Part shown: in pieces, positions 52,924 through 61,803 of the stretch
Layout of the letters: every line of letters starts with the position of its first letter
Position numbering within the stretch: position 1 is the first letter of the stretch
Assembly: GCA_965221105.1 (NCBI GenBank)
Contig: OZ244871.1
Location: 1,736,001 to 1,800,000, forward strand
Length of the DNA stretch: 64,000 nt
Direction of reading: 5' to 3'
DNA from: GM7GCV1 sp965221105
GTDB taxonomy: Bacteria; Pseudomonadota; Gammaproteobacteria; Pseudomonadales; GM7GCV1
Program-made: the position numbers and the translations under genes
The notes under the pieces: generated by a model
Databases searched by the model: none
The model's input: the letters and a program-made list of their open reading frames with translations, nothing else
What the model was told of the DNA's origin: nothing

Positions 52924-53471
52924 AATGATGCAGGAGCCTCCGCAGGCCGCGTATCATAACTTCTGGTGAATGCCCTTAGTAGTCCAGAGAGACTGCCCAC
53001 TGTTATGGGTTGAACCGTATATGTCTGGCTGATAAGTCTATGGAAATCCGGGGAACAATGAATTCAAGTGCACATCTTAGTAAAATCAGGGATGTGATCG
53101 GATGCCAATCCAAAACTGGCGCGAACAAGACCGCCCGCCCCAAAAGCCAATAGCCGACTTTGGTTCCGCAGCAGGGACTGCTTTTGAGGACGCTGAGTCA
53201 GGCGTGTCAGGTTGGTTTGCAAAGTGCACACCAGTTGATGAGTATAGAAAGTATAGAAGAGCAGTTTGCTTTTGGAGAGGCCTTTTGGCAGAATCGCGCA
53301 CCTTTGCCGATACGGCTATTACCTGGTCCCTGTCTGGTTCGCCTCGCACAGAGCACAGACTCGGTGATTGCAGGTGGGCGGGATTGTCGAGGCTATGCAG
53401 AGCTTTTTCGTTGTGGGCACACTTTCTGAACCTGCCGAATGGTCAAGACTTTTCACATAGAGGAAATCAGC
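52924..53471. other. Gap between coaBC and rpmB
   Basis: 548 bases between divergent genes. The position often holds radC, but no RadC motif (the JAMM metalloprotease-like HxHPSG) can be read on either strand. Short frames occur but look random. It must hold the rpmB promoter; no clear box is visible. Confidence 0.4.
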
Positions 53472-53708
53472 ATGTCCAGAGTTTGTCAGGTCACCGGAAA
53501 GCGCCCGATTACTGGAAACAATGTGTCCCACGCGCAGAACAAGAACAAGCGTCGCTTTCTTCCCAATTTGCACAATCGCCGGTTTTGGGTCGAGTCGGAG
53601 GAACGTTTTATAAAATTGCGCGTGTCCGCCAAGGGTCAGAGAACTATTGACAAGCTAGGCATAGATCAGGTGCTGAGCGATATTCGTGCTCGTGGCGAAA
53701 AGGTATAA
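53472..53708 (+). CDS. rpmB: 50S ribosomal protein L28
   Basis: A 78-residue protein starting MSRVCQVTGKRPITGNNVSH, with NKRRFLPNLHNRRFWV and the C-terminal LRVSAKGQRTIDKLG, all conserved in L28. ATG at 53472 has GAGGAAA upstream, which decides against the 11-codon extension. rpmG follows after 12 bases. Confidence 0.97.
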   Translation: MSRVCQVTGKRPITGNNVSHAQNKNKRRFLPNLHNRRFWVESEERFIKLRVSAKGQRTIDKLGIDQVLSDIRARGEKV

Positions 53709-53720
53709 GGAGAGCAAGTG

Positions 53721-53876
53721 ATGAGAGAGAAAATCCGTTTGAATTCAAGTGCCGGAACAGGTCATTTCTACACGACCGACAAAAACAAGCGCACTATGCC
53801 GGAAAAGATGGAAATCAGGAAATATGATCCTGTCGTGCGCAAACACGTCATCTACAAGGAAGCCAAGATCAAGTAA
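53721..53876 (+). CDS. rpmG: 50S ribosomal protein L33
   Basis: A 51-residue basic protein (MREKIRLNSSAGTGHFYTTD, KNKRTMPEKMEIRKYDPVVR, KHVIYKEAKIK), a clean L33 of the zinc-free type because the CxxC pairs are absent. AAGGAG lies 9 bases ahead of the ATG. Same operon as rpmB. Confidence 0.97.
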   Translation: MREKIRLNSSAGTGHFYTTDKNKRTMPEKMEIRKYDPVVRKHVIYKEAKIK

Positions 53877-53951
53877 TTTCGGTCTTTGATCACTAAACGC
53901 CCTGCCACGCCGGGTTTTTGTATCTGACCAGGGCTGGGTGCTGATCAGGTT

Positions 53952-55955
53952 CTATTGGCGGTCAAGAACCAGGTTTCCCAAAGAGTCCTTGACGCATTCC
54001 CAGCCAGGTGCGATCCAGGTTGTGGCAGTCAGTTCACAGATCAGCGCCGGACCGGCGACGACTTCATGGATTTGCAATTCACTGTGTTCATGGACAGTGG
54101 CAGCAACCCGTATCGGTGCGCTGCCGCCTGGGCTCGCGCCCTTATCGACCCACACGGACTGACTTTTGGCCCGTCCAGACGCGCTTCGGGGCATGGCCTC
54201 CGCGAGTTCAATTCTGTTCTGCGCAACTTGGGCACCCAGCCTCAGGTGTACCAGTTCCACATCCAGATCGAACCGGTGGCCATAGCTGTGCTCGTGCAAT
54301 GCATGAAAATGTGTCTCCGTGTCCTCAAGGCCCGCCCAGGGAAGCTTGAGAGTAAAAGACTGGCCCAGGTAGCGGCATTCAGCCTGGCGTCGAAAATGGA
54401 TGTCCTGTTCAGCAGCACCCTCGGCAACAAGTTCAGTGCGGGCTCTTTCTTCCATCTCTCCAAAAACTGTTTCAACGTCGTCCGCTGACAGGGATAGCAG
54501 GGGACTCACAAGAGAGCGCGAGAGCTGCCTTCCCTGGGGCGCGACCAGCATGCCAAATGCTGAAAATGCGCCGGCGTGAACTGGCACCAACGCGGCACGG
54601 ATTCCCATGGCCTCACAGAGTGCACAAATGTGAAGTCCACCTGCGCCACCGAAACCAAGGAGACGGTAATCGAGGGGATTGATGCCACGCTGCTCAGAGA
54701 TCAGCCGCAGTGCCTGAACCATACGCTCATTGGCGATATCCAGAATGCCCAGTGCACATGCCTGGAGAGAGAGCCGCATTTGCGTGGCAAGTGGCTCAAT
54801 GACGTGCTCGGCAGCGCGAGTGTCCAGTGACATGCCTCCGCCAAGAAAGTGTGCTGATACAAGGCGGCCGAGAACTGCATTCGCATCAGTTACGGTGGGT
54901 CTTGCTCCCCCCCGGCCATAACACGCCGGTCCGGGAGAAGCTCCTGCGGATTCCGGTCCGACATGGAGCATGGCAGCCGAATCCAGATAGGCAATGGATC
55001 CACCACCAGCGCCAATGGTATGCATGTCCACCATTGGAAGTGCGATGGGGAATCCGCCGATCTGCCCTTCTGACGTGAGGCGAATCTCACCGTCAAGCAG
55101 TGCCACATCGGTTGAGGTCCCGCCCATATCAAAGCTGAGCATTTTTGGGGTATTGAGAAGCTGGCCCAGATACACTGCCCCAGCCAGACCACCAGCGGGC
55201 CCGGACAGCAGTAAACTTGCCGACCTCTGTGCAGCCTGGTCGAGCGAAATCCGGTCTCCTGAGGACTGCATCATGGAAATGGGTGCGGGTGTCAGGGCTC
55301 TGCGCAGGGTGTGCAGATAGTCTGCGATCAGCGGACCAAGATACGCGTTGTACCAAGTGGCGATACCCCTTTCATATTCTCGGATTTCAGGCAGTACAGC
55401 CGACGATCGACAGACGAAAGCGTATTCTCGCAAAGCCGCCTCCAGCACCATTTCGTTATCCGGATTGAGGTAGGAAAACAGCAGGTTGATGGCGATAGCA
55501 TCTGGCCTCAGCACCCTGATCTGCCTGGTCAGTACTTCTATATCTTCGTCAGTGAGAGGCTCAATCTCTTTCCCCTGGGCATCACAACGCCCCCCTGTCT
55601 CAAGGCAGAGTTCAGCTGGAACGGGAGGTGTTGTGGCCAGCGGTTGCAGATCGTAGAGTCTGCGTCGCGCCTGCCGCCCGATGGTCAGCAGGTCGGCAAA
55701 GCCCCGATTGGTAATGTAGAGCGTTCGTGCGCCCTTGCGTTCAAGTGCGGCATTGGTTGCAACCGTAGTGCCATGAACCAAGCGGAGCCTTGTTTTATCC
55801 GTCAGGCCGAGTTCGTCGATGCCTTTGAGGATGGCCTCTTCAGGTGCGGCAGGTGTCGACAGAACCTTGTGCAACCGGATATCCTGACCCCGGCAGAGTA
55901 CAAAATCAGTAAAAGTGCCGCCAGTATCGACGCCCAGCAGGTAGTCGGGGTTCAT
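53952..55955 (-). CDS. HyuA-type hydantoinase/oxoprolinase subunit
   Basis: ATP-dependent hydrolase subunit of the N-methylhydantoinase/5-oxoprolinase/acetone carboxylase family. The 667-residue protein starts LLGVDTGGTFTDFVL (ASKHA phosphate motif), then LVHGTTVATNAALERKGART, LLSGPAGGLAGAVYLGQ, LSFDMGGTSTDVALLDG, GAGGGSIAYLD and a C-terminal GFGGAGGLHICALCEAMGI. The usual partner HyuB is not adjacent, and the substrate cannot be told. ATG at 55955 is chosen for the family N-terminus; 55976 is possible. Confidence 0.88.
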   Translation of the reverse strand: MNPDYLLGVDTGGTFTDFVLCRGQDIRLHKVLSTPAAPEEAILKGIDELGLTDKTRLRLVHGTTVATNAALERKGARTLYITNRGFADLLTIGRQARRRLYDLQPLATTPPVPAELCLETGGRCDAQGKEIEPLTDEDIEVLTRQIRVLRPDAIAINLLFSYLNPDNEMVLEAALREYAFVCRSSAVLPEIREYERGIATWYNAYLGPLIADYLHTLRRALTPAPISMMQSSGDRISLDQAAQRSASLLLSGPAGGLAGAVYLGQLLNTPKMLSFDMGGTSTDVALLDGEIRLTSEGQIGGFPIALPMVDMHTIGAGGGSIAYLDSAAMLHVGPESAGASPGPACYGRGGARPTVTDANAVLGRLVSAHFLGGGMSLDTRAAEHVIEPLATQMRLSLQACALGILDIANERMVQALRLISEQRGINPLDYRLLGFGGAGGLHICALCEAMGIRAALVPVHAGAFSAFGMLVAPQGRQLSRSLVSPLLSLSADDVETVFGEMEERARTELVAEGAAEQDIHFRRQAECRYLGQSFTLKLPWAGLEDTETHFHALHEHSYGHRFDLDVELVHLRLGAQVAQNRIELAEAMPRSASGRAKSQSVWVDKGASPGGSAPIRVAATVHEHSELQIHEVVAGPALICELTATTWIAPGWECVKDSLGNLVLDRQ

Positions 55956-56018
55956 GGGCGGCGACCGAACATACAATAGCTTGATTCGGAAGCGGACTTT
56001 TTTGTAGGCCGGAGGACG

Positions 56019-56438
56019 TTATTCGCTGTATGTGACTAGGTCGACCGGAACCTGCCCGATAGCCGCTGTTGCTTCATCCAGGATTCCAACATAGATGCTC
56101 GCGCTCGCCAATTCATGCGCCCTGACCACGACTGCGGCCTCCGGGTTTTCGGCACGGATTCTTTCTACATTGGCACGAACCGAGCGCAGATCAATACGCC
56201 GGTCTCCCAGCCAGATCTCGTCGGTCTCACTGACCACAAAAATGGCATTTTGCTTGTCTGGCGGAGGGGCGTCATTTTCTGGAGCGGGGGGTGAACGATT
56301 GACCAGAAAACTGTTCTCGGACACGAATGAAGCGGTGACGATAAAGAAAATGAGCATAATGAACACTACGTCCAGCATGGGCGTGAGGTCGATGTCCATT
56401 TCCTCTCCGCCAGTTTTTTTCTTGAAAAGACGTGCCAT
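56019..56438 (-). CDS. exbD: ExbD/TolR-type energy-coupling protein
   Basis: A 139-residue inner-membrane protein with one N-terminal helix (MLDVVFIMLIFFIVTASF) preceded by DIDLTPMLD, where the Asp of the helix is the conserved proton-path residue, and a periplasmic domain ending in VPVDLVTYSE. ExbD works with ExbB and TonB to power outer-membrane receptors. No exbB or tonB gene is in the window; a partner could be outside. Divergent from mutM. Confidence 0.88.
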   Translation of the reverse strand: MARLFKKKTGGEEMDIDLTPMLDVVFIMLIFFIVTASFVSENSFLVNRSPPAPENDAPPPDKQNAIFVVSETDEIWLGDRRIDLRSVRANVERIRAENPEAAVVVRAHELASASIYVGILDEATAAIGQVPVDLVTYSE

Positions 56439-56656
56439 TGAGTTACACCGGGATGGGCCGGCCTCCTGATTGTTACCTGATAAAGTGCTTAATGGGTTGA
56501 TTTCATGGCGCGGAGCCTAACTTACCAGAAGCTCTCTGCGAATGCACTAGGCTTTTGGCGGAGTAAAATGCGGCAGAGAAGAGGCCAGTGTGTATGTGTG
56601 AAAATATCCAGGCAGATACCCGGACTACAATAGCGATCCACGCTGGAGCAAAGCCA

Positions 56657-57475
56657 ATGCCCGAATTACCTGAAGTTGAAACCACCCGTGCTGGGATCAG
56701 TCCGCACATCGTGAATACTCGCATTGAGAGTTTGCGGTTGCACCGTCGCGATTTGCGGTGGCCAGTCAGGCCAGATTTACCGGGTTTGGTTCAGGGGCAG
56801 AGGGTTGCCGCAGTCCTGCGGCGCGGAAAATTCCTGATCCTTGATCTGGAGCAGGGTGCCTTGATTCTGCACCTTGGCATGTCTGGAAGCATTCGGGTGA
56901 CGATTCCCCGGGAACAGCGGCGTAAACATGATCACTGGGAGATGCTGATGGTGAATGGGCATGTGATACGGTTTAACGATCCCCGGCGTTTTGGCTGTCT
57001 GCTCTGGAGTGCGGAGAACTGGCGGGAGCATGAGTTGCTGACTGGTCTTGGGCCTGAGCCCCTGGACGTGGCATTTGATGCAGCCTACCTGCATTCTGTT
57101 TCCAGGCGTCGCCGGGTCGCCGTCAAGGCGCTTATTATGAACTCCAGAATTGTTGTGGGCGTGGGCAACATTTATGCAACCGAGGCACTCTTCAGGGCAG
57201 GCATTCGTCCTTCAGCAATGGCCGGGAGGCTGTCTTACAGGCGGTGTGAAAAACTGGTCGCGGAGATTAAGAGCGTACTTTCTGAGGCAATAGAATCAGG
57301 AGGAACCACTTTGAGGGACTACCTGAACGGCCAGGACAGGCCCGGATATTTTCAGCAGTCTCTTTGGGTATACGGACGCGGGGGGCAGCACTGCAAGCGC
57401 TGTGGCACAAGGCTCAAAAGCACGAAACTGGGACAGCGGGCAACTGTATATTGCCACCAGTGCCAGAAGCATTAG
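56657..57475 (+). CDS. mutM: Formamidopyrimidine-DNA glycosylase (MutM/Fpg)
   Basis: Removes oxidised purines such as 8-oxoG and cuts the abasic site. The 272-residue protein has the N-terminal MPELPEVET with catalytic P2 and E3, LHLGMSGSIRV, NDPRRFG, VVGVGNIYATEALFRAGIRP (helix-two-turn-helix) and a C-terminal zinc finger CKRCGTRLKSTKLGQRATVYCHQCQ. ATG at 56657 is required by P2; GGAG lies upstream. Confidence 0.97.
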   Translation: MPELPEVETTRAGISPHIVNTRIESLRLHRRDLRWPVRPDLPGLVQGQRVAAVLRRGKFLILDLEQGALILHLGMSGSIRVTIPREQRRKHDHWEMLMVNGHVIRFNDPRRFGCLLWSAENWREHELLTGLGPEPLDVAFDAAYLHSVSRRRRVAVKALIMNSRIVVGVGNIYATEALFRAGIRPSAMAGRLSYRRCEKLVAEIKSVLSEAIESGGTTLRDYLNGQDRPGYFQQSLWVYGRGGQHCKRCGTRLKSTKLGQRATVYCHQCQKH

Positions 57476-57531
57476 GAGATTGCTGAAGCCCCCCACTCCT
57501 GCTGCAAATTAAGGACGCCTGCAGCGGCTGA

Positions 57532-58023
57532 TTAATCGGTGCTGTGTGCGTAACGATGCTGGAGCGCAGGAACCACCACTTGAGGTACAAACTGTTCAAC
57601 GTTTCCGCCCAGTGACGCTATCTCCTTGACCAGGGACGACGAGATATAGCTGAACTGTTCTGCCGGCGTCAGAAAAATGCTCTCCATCTGGGAGAGGGTC
57701 CGGTTCATGTTGGCGAGCTGAAATTCGTACTCGAAATCAGATACCGCTCGCAGTCCCCGAAGCACCGCTTGAGCACCTTTTTCCGCTGCGAAATTGACCA
57801 TGAGCTTGTTGAAACCGCACACTTCGACTGTGTTTATGTGCGACAACGCGCTGGTTGCCATGGCAATGCGTTCTTCGAGGGTAAAGAGCGGCTTTTTGTT
57901 GTCGTTGGAAGCAATAGCAACAATGACAGGATCAAACAGTCGTGAGGCCCTTTGCACCAAATCCACATGACCGTTGGTAATGGGATCAAATGTACCTGGG
58001 TAGATAACGGTTCGCGTGTTCAT
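57532..58023 (-). CDS. coaD: Phosphopantetheine adenylyltransferase
   Basis: Makes dephospho-CoA from 4'-phosphopantetheine and ATP. The 163-residue protein shows VIYPGTFDPITNGHVDLVQRA (the T/HxGH fold motif), RGLRAVSDFEYEFQLANMNR, and YISSSLVKEIASLGGNV. ATG at 58023 is set by the family N-terminus; the frame runs upstream through non-coding sequence. It lies 80 bases downstream of rsmD, the conserved pair. Confidence 0.96.
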   Translation of the reverse strand: MNTRTVIYPGTFDPITNGHVDLVQRASRLFDPVIVAIASNDNKKPLFTLEERIAMATSALSHINTVEVCGFNKLMVNFAAEKGAQAVLRGLRAVSDFEYEFQLANMNRTLSQMESIFLTPAEQFSYISSSLVKEIASLGGNVEQFVPQVVVPALQHRYAHSTD

Positions 58024-58103
58024 ATTGGGATCCTGCGGGGGCCCCATTTTATACACAACGGTTGACCGGCTCAAATCACATACACACGGCACTAACTGGC
58101 AGA

Positions 58104-58706
58104 TCACTCAGCCGGCGGCCAGGCAACCAGCAACAGATATTTCACCTGGCCCGAAGACTTTTCTTGCAAAATTCGCCAGTCGGGCGGGAGTTGCAGACAA
58201 TAGCTGAGAGGAGCTTCGATGTAGAGCAGACCGCCGCTGCGCAGTACTCCGGAGGAGTGAACTAAGTCAATAATCTTTGCGTGCACATTGAGTTCAAAAG
58301 GCGGGTCGATAAACAGGATGTCAACTGAGTTCCTGACCGCTTGGGCGAGATAGGCAGCGGCGGAACAGTGATGAACCTCAGCGGCGTCCGTCCGAAAGTT
58401 GGCGATGTTATCGCGGATAGCGTTGACGGCCCGGCTGTGAGTGTCGACGAAGTCTGCATGCACTGCTCCACGAGAAAGCGCTTCAAATCCCAGCGCCCCG
58501 CTCCCGGCAAACAGATCCAGAACCCGGCTGCCTGCGACATCTGAACCCAGCCAGTTGAACAGGGTTTCCCGCACCCGGCCTCCTGTTGGTCTCAATCCAT
58601 GAATCGATGGAAAGCCGAGGATGCGGCTGCGCCATCGCCCACCAATAATGCGAACCCGATTTGGATTCGTTTTTTTCGCTGTTGTTGATGTTCGCTTCCG
58701 GGCCAT
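58104..58706 (-). CDS. rsmD: 16S rRNA guanine-N2 methyltransferase RsmD
   Basis: Methylates G966 of 16S rRNA during 30S maturation. The 200-residue protein has the N-terminal VRIIGGRWRSRILGFP, GLRPTGGRVRETLFNWL, the SAM-binding VLDLFAGSGALGFEALSRGA and the catalytic ILFIDPPFEL. A basic tail (MARKRTSTTAKKTNPNR) precedes. The start may be 58706 or an ATG seven codons upstream. Divergent from ftsY. Confidence 0.95.
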   Translation of the reverse strand: MARKRTSTTAKKTNPNRVRIIGGRWRSRILGFPSIHGLRPTGGRVRETLFNWLGSDVAGSRVLDLFAGSGALGFEALSRGAVHADFVDTHSRAVNAIRDNIANFRTDAAEVHHCSAAAYLAQAVRNSVDILFIDPPFELNVHAKIIDLVHSSGVLRSGGLLYIEAPLSYCLQLPPDWRILQEKSSGQVKYLLLVAWPPAE

Positions 58707-58745
58707 GATGGTAGGATAGATTTGCATCGTTCTATTCACCACATT

Positions 58746-59870
58746 ATGTCATCCGAAAAGCCAAGCGGTTCCCGATTAACCAGATTGTTTCGCCGTGACA
58801 GGGCAACCCCGGAGGATGCGGGTGCACTGGCCAGCCCTCTCACCAGCACTGTGCCGGTGCCTGCCGAGTTCGGGGCATTACCATCAAACGCACAGCGCTG
58901 GCAAAAGGGTCTCGACAAGACCAGTGCACATATCGGCAGCGCGTTGGGTCGCCTGTTTAGTGGGCGGAGACTTTTGGACGAAGACCTGCTGGAGGAGATG
59001 GAGACTCTGCTGCTCACGGCAGATGTCGGTGTGGAAACTACGCTGTATCTGCTTGAACAGTTTCGCCAGCGTGCCAAAAAGGGAATTGCCGCGAGTGGGG
59101 ATTTTCTCGATTTCTTTCACAGATTGCTGGTCGAGCTGTTAACCATGAAGCCTTCTGCCATCAGTCTCCAGGAGTCATCGCCATCGGTAGTGATGATGGT
59201 TGGAGTCAATGGTGCAGGCAAAACGACCTCTGTCGGCAAGCTGGCAGCCAGTTTGAAACAGCGGGGTAAATCGGTCGTGCTCGCCGCTGGAGATACTTTT
59301 CGGGCGGCGGCGGTCGAGCAACTGCAAGTCTGGGGAGAGCGCAATGATGTGCCGGTGATTGCGCAGGATGCAGGCGCTGACAGCGCATCGGTCATATACG
59401 ATGCCCTGCACTCCGCTCAGGCCAGATCAGCGGATGTCCTGATAGCTGATACCGCCGGTCGGCTGCACAACAAGGCCAGCCTCATGGAGGAACTCGGCAA
59501 GATTGTGCGGGTTGTGAAAAAGCTGGATCAGAATGCACCCCACGAACTGCTTCTGGTTGTGGATGCTGCGACCGGGCAGAACGCGCTCAATCAGGCACGC
59601 GAATTCTGCAGGGCTGTGCCAGTGACCGGGCTGGTTCTCACCAAACTGGATGGAAGTGCCAAAGGTGGCGTGGTGCTGGCGCTGGTGAATCAATTGAAGC
59701 TGCCGGTCAAATTTGTCGGGCTGGGTGAGGGGATAGAGGATTTTGCTGAGTTTGATGCCGATCTGTTCGTGCGTGCGCTGCTCGGGAAATCCAATCCTGA
59801 TAGCTCGGTGGTCGAGGCACAGCGGGAGATGCAGCCATCCCCTGCCGGTGGTGCTCGTGATTCAGTTTGA
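58746..59870 (+). CDS. ftsY: Signal recognition particle receptor FtsY
   Basis: GTPase receptor for SRP at the inner membrane. The 374-residue protein has a short acidic/polar N-terminal region, the N domain (LEEMETLLLTADVGVETTLYLLE) and the NG GTPase core: GVNGAGKTTSVGKLA, DTFRAAAVEQL, DTAGRLHNKASLMEEL, TKLDGSAKGGVVLA and VGLGEGIEDFAEFD. The N-terminal A domain is shorter than in E. coli. ATG at 58746 is chosen; ftsE overlaps its last 14 bases. Confidence 0.95.
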   Translation: MSSEKPSGSRLTRLFRRDRATPEDAGALASPLTSTVPVPAEFGALPSNAQRWQKGLDKTSAHIGSALGRLFSGRRLLDEDLLEEMETLLLTADVGVETTLYLLEQFRQRAKKGIAASGDFLDFFHRLLVELLTMKPSAISLQESSPSVVMMVGVNGAGKTTSVGKLAASLKQRGKSVVLAAGDTFRAAAVEQLQVWGERNDVPVIAQDAGADSASVIYDALHSAQARSADVLIADTAGRLHNKASLMEELGKIVRVVKKLDQNAPHELLLVVDAATGQNALNQAREFCRAVPVTGLVLTKLDGSAKGGVVLALVNQLKLPVKFVGLGEGIEDFAEFDADLFVRALLGKSNPDSSVVEAQREMQPSPAGGARDSV

Positions 59871-60507
59871 TCAGGTTGACAAGCTCTATCCCGGGGGGCA
59901 GGAAGCGCTCAGACGGGTAAGCTTTCAGTTAGCCAAGGGAGATATGTGTTTCCTAACCGGCCATTCGGGAGCAGGAAAGAGCACCCTCCTCAAACTGATA
60001 ATGCTGATGGAACGTCCGTCCCAGGGGCAGATTTTTTATCAGGGCAAAAATCTGGCGCGAATTCGCAGACGTCAGATACCCTACCACCGGCGGCGCATCG
60101 GTGTGGTCTTCCAGAATCACGCCCTGCTCTTTGATCGCAGCGTATTTGACAACGTTGCCATGCCCCTTCTGGTAAGTGGTTACCCCTATCAGGAAATTGG
60201 GCGTCGGGTGAGGGCTGCCCTGGATAAGGTGGGGCTTCTCAAACGAGAAAAACAGCTGCCGATCAAGCTGTCTGGTGGTGAGCAGCAGAGAGTGGGTATT
60301 GCCCGTGCCGTCGTCCACAAACCTGACTTGTTGCTGGCAGATGAGCCCACGGGAAACCTCGACCCGGGCCTTTCCAGCGACATCATGAAACTGTTCGCAG
60401 ACTTTAATGCGGTGGGCGTCACCGTGTTGATTGCGACCCACGATCTCGACCTGGTTCGACAGATGAGGTGCACTCAAATAAAGCTGGCGGGCGGCAGAAT
60501 TTTGTAA
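59857..60507 (+). CDS. ftsE: Cell-division ABC transporter ATPase FtsE
   Basis: FtsE with the membrane protein FtsX recruits and activates EnvC at the septum. The 216-residue ATPase shows LTGHSGAGKSTLLKLI (Walker A), LSGGEQQRVGIARAVV (signature) and LLLADEPTGNLDPGLS (Walker B). GTG at 59857 gives the normal N-terminus VIQFDQVDKLYPGG and overlaps the end of ftsY. ftsX should follow but does not: the next gene is unrelated. Confidence 0.94.
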   Translation: MIQFDQVDKLYPGGQEALRRVSFQLAKGDMCFLTGHSGAGKSTLLKLIMLMERPSQGQIFYQGKNLARIRRRQIPYHRRRIGVVFQNHALLFDRSVFDNVAMPLLVSGYPYQEIGRRVRAALDKVGLLKREKQLPIKLSGGEQQRVGIARAVVHKPDLLLADEPTGNLDPGLSSDIMKLFADFNAVGVTVLIATHDLDLVRQMRCTQIKLAGGRIL

Positions 60508-60543
60508 GACTATCCTACCTATCTTTTTCGACAACCTATCCTT

Positions 60544-61116
60544 GTGCAGTGTTCTGACCTACTGTCAGGCTTCAGGCTCTCCCGTATTACTCATGGAGGA
60601 TTGTGGACCGGCAGGCTCGTCCGGACCATGCGGGGAATCTATATCGCATCGGATGATGATGCCGACGCCGTGCTGTTTGATCACGCGCTCCGGATTGCCG
60701 CCTATCTCTACCCGAACACCTATCTGTGCGGTCCCAGCGCCGATCTGCTCGCGCCTGCGCCTGACAGGCGCCTGTTCCTGAGCGGCCGGCGCAGTGCACG
60801 CACACGGCTGCGCACCCTGGAAATCGTGCAGACGCGGGCGCCCGACGCGCCCGAAACGGAGACCGCTCAAATGACTGACCCACTGGGTGACCTGAGGGTT
60901 CAGCGCTCGACGCTTCGCTTTCGGTATCTGGAGTCCTTCCGACGGCGCAGCGAAGCCGGCGCGGCGATGCCGATCGACATGCAGGCCGATATTGCCGCGC
61001 GGCTCGTCAAGAGCGCCGACGACACGAAGACGGTGATCATGGAGTGCTGGCGACTGGCTGAGGCCAACGGATGGCGGGTGGAGGCAGGGCGTGCGGAATC
61101 GTTTGTCGTCCCCTGA
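60544..61116 (+). CDS. AbiEi/HipA-N-like fragment (putative toxin-antitoxin-type protein)
   Basis: A 190-residue protein with a high share of Arg, Ala and Asp. Its layout, RLVRTMRGIYIAS, then AYLYPNTYLCGPSADLLAP and RLFLSGRRSARTRLRTLEIV, resembles the N-terminal part found in AbiEi antitoxins and in long HipA-type proteins, where a winged helix is followed by an all-beta region. No kinase or nucleotidyltransferase domain follows, so it is either truncated or a stand-alone. The coding sequence looks richer in GC than ftsE and ftsY, consistent with foreign origin. Resemblance is by motif only. Confidence 0.45.
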   Translation: MQCSDLLSGFRLSRITHGGLWTGRLVRTMRGIYIASDDDADAVLFDHALRIAAYLYPNTYLCGPSADLLAPAPDRRLFLSGRRSARTRLRTLEIVQTRAPDAPETETAQMTDPLGDLRVQRSTLRFRYLESFRRRSEAGAAMPIDMQADIAARLVKSADDTKTVIMECWRLAEANGWRVEAGRAESFVVP

Positions 61117-61138
61117 TTGTGTCTGGGCGGGCGTGACA

Positions 61139-61288
61139 ATGGGCATGAATGCGGGGACGGCTCGCGATAGTGTTGCGTCCTTGTGCGGCACGCTGAGTGC
61201 GAACCTTGAAGATCTTGAACACGCCTCCGACCGCGTCAATCGAGCAGTTGAGATTTGGCAGGAGAGAATCGAGGCTACTGCCGATTGA
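61139..61288 (+). CDS. Short ORF of unknown function in the ftsE-downstream insert
   Basis: From 61139 the frame encodes about 49 residues (MNAGTARDSVASLCGTLSAN, then LEDLEHASDRVNRAVEIWQE), amphipathic and coiled-coil-like. After its stop another frame continues (DEAKIAENFLQDLRNKSHYG to 61394). The two may be one gene broken by a frameshift. No family recognised. Confidence 0.25.
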   Translation: MGMNAGTARDSVASLCGTLSANLEDLEHASDRVNRAVEIWQERIEATAD

Positions 61289-61394
61289 TAAGTGTGACGA
61301 AGCGAAGATAGCGGAAAATTTTCTGCAGGATCTTCGAAATAAATCGCATTACGGAAAGTCGCCAGGTTGGGAAGATCAAGCTGAAACTCTGTGA

Positions 61395-61803
61395 TTATTT
61401 CGACCAATCTGCACAGTCAGCTTCCGCAGGTTATTCAGTGTGCGCACGTTTTCAGGCGGCGCACTGTCCCGGGTCTGCCGGATGAGGCCCACTGGACCGA
61501 GTGGAAGTGCGGGGTCTCGACCCATTCGGACGGGGCACATTGCCACAGACACAGTGCACAGGCATTTTTGCAGATCAGCCCGCGAGCCGCAGATTCGGGG
61601 TGGCAGGAGACTCGTTTTGGTATTTGTGCCAAAAGGCGAGTGGAGGAGGCCAAGGCAGTGACGGATCGTTGAAGTTCGACAGGGTTTCCTTTGACTGATT
61701 GTACTCTCCGTAATTCATTCAGGATGGGTTCGTACTCCCTGGGTGCGTGCGGTTTTAGTTGGGCATAACCTGCCTGTGTTGAGATGAGCAGGTCAGAATC
61801 TGT
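61395..61803. other. Gap at the end of the insert
   Basis: About 410 bases. A frame at 61391-61672 (+) is open but has no recognisable domain, and 61435-61653 on the other strand is no better. No terminator or repeat was noticed. Confidence 0.4.

Noticed and set aside
53102..53650. 182-codon ORF overlapping the start of rpmB
   Set aside because: Low-quality composition, runs through rpmB in the wrong frame and shows no domain.
53890..53935. Possible rpmG terminator (CGCCGGGTTTTT) and a GCCCTG/CAGGGC pair
   Set aside because: The T-run is preceded by only a 3-base stem, and the longer inverted repeat has a 25-base loop with no T-tract after it.
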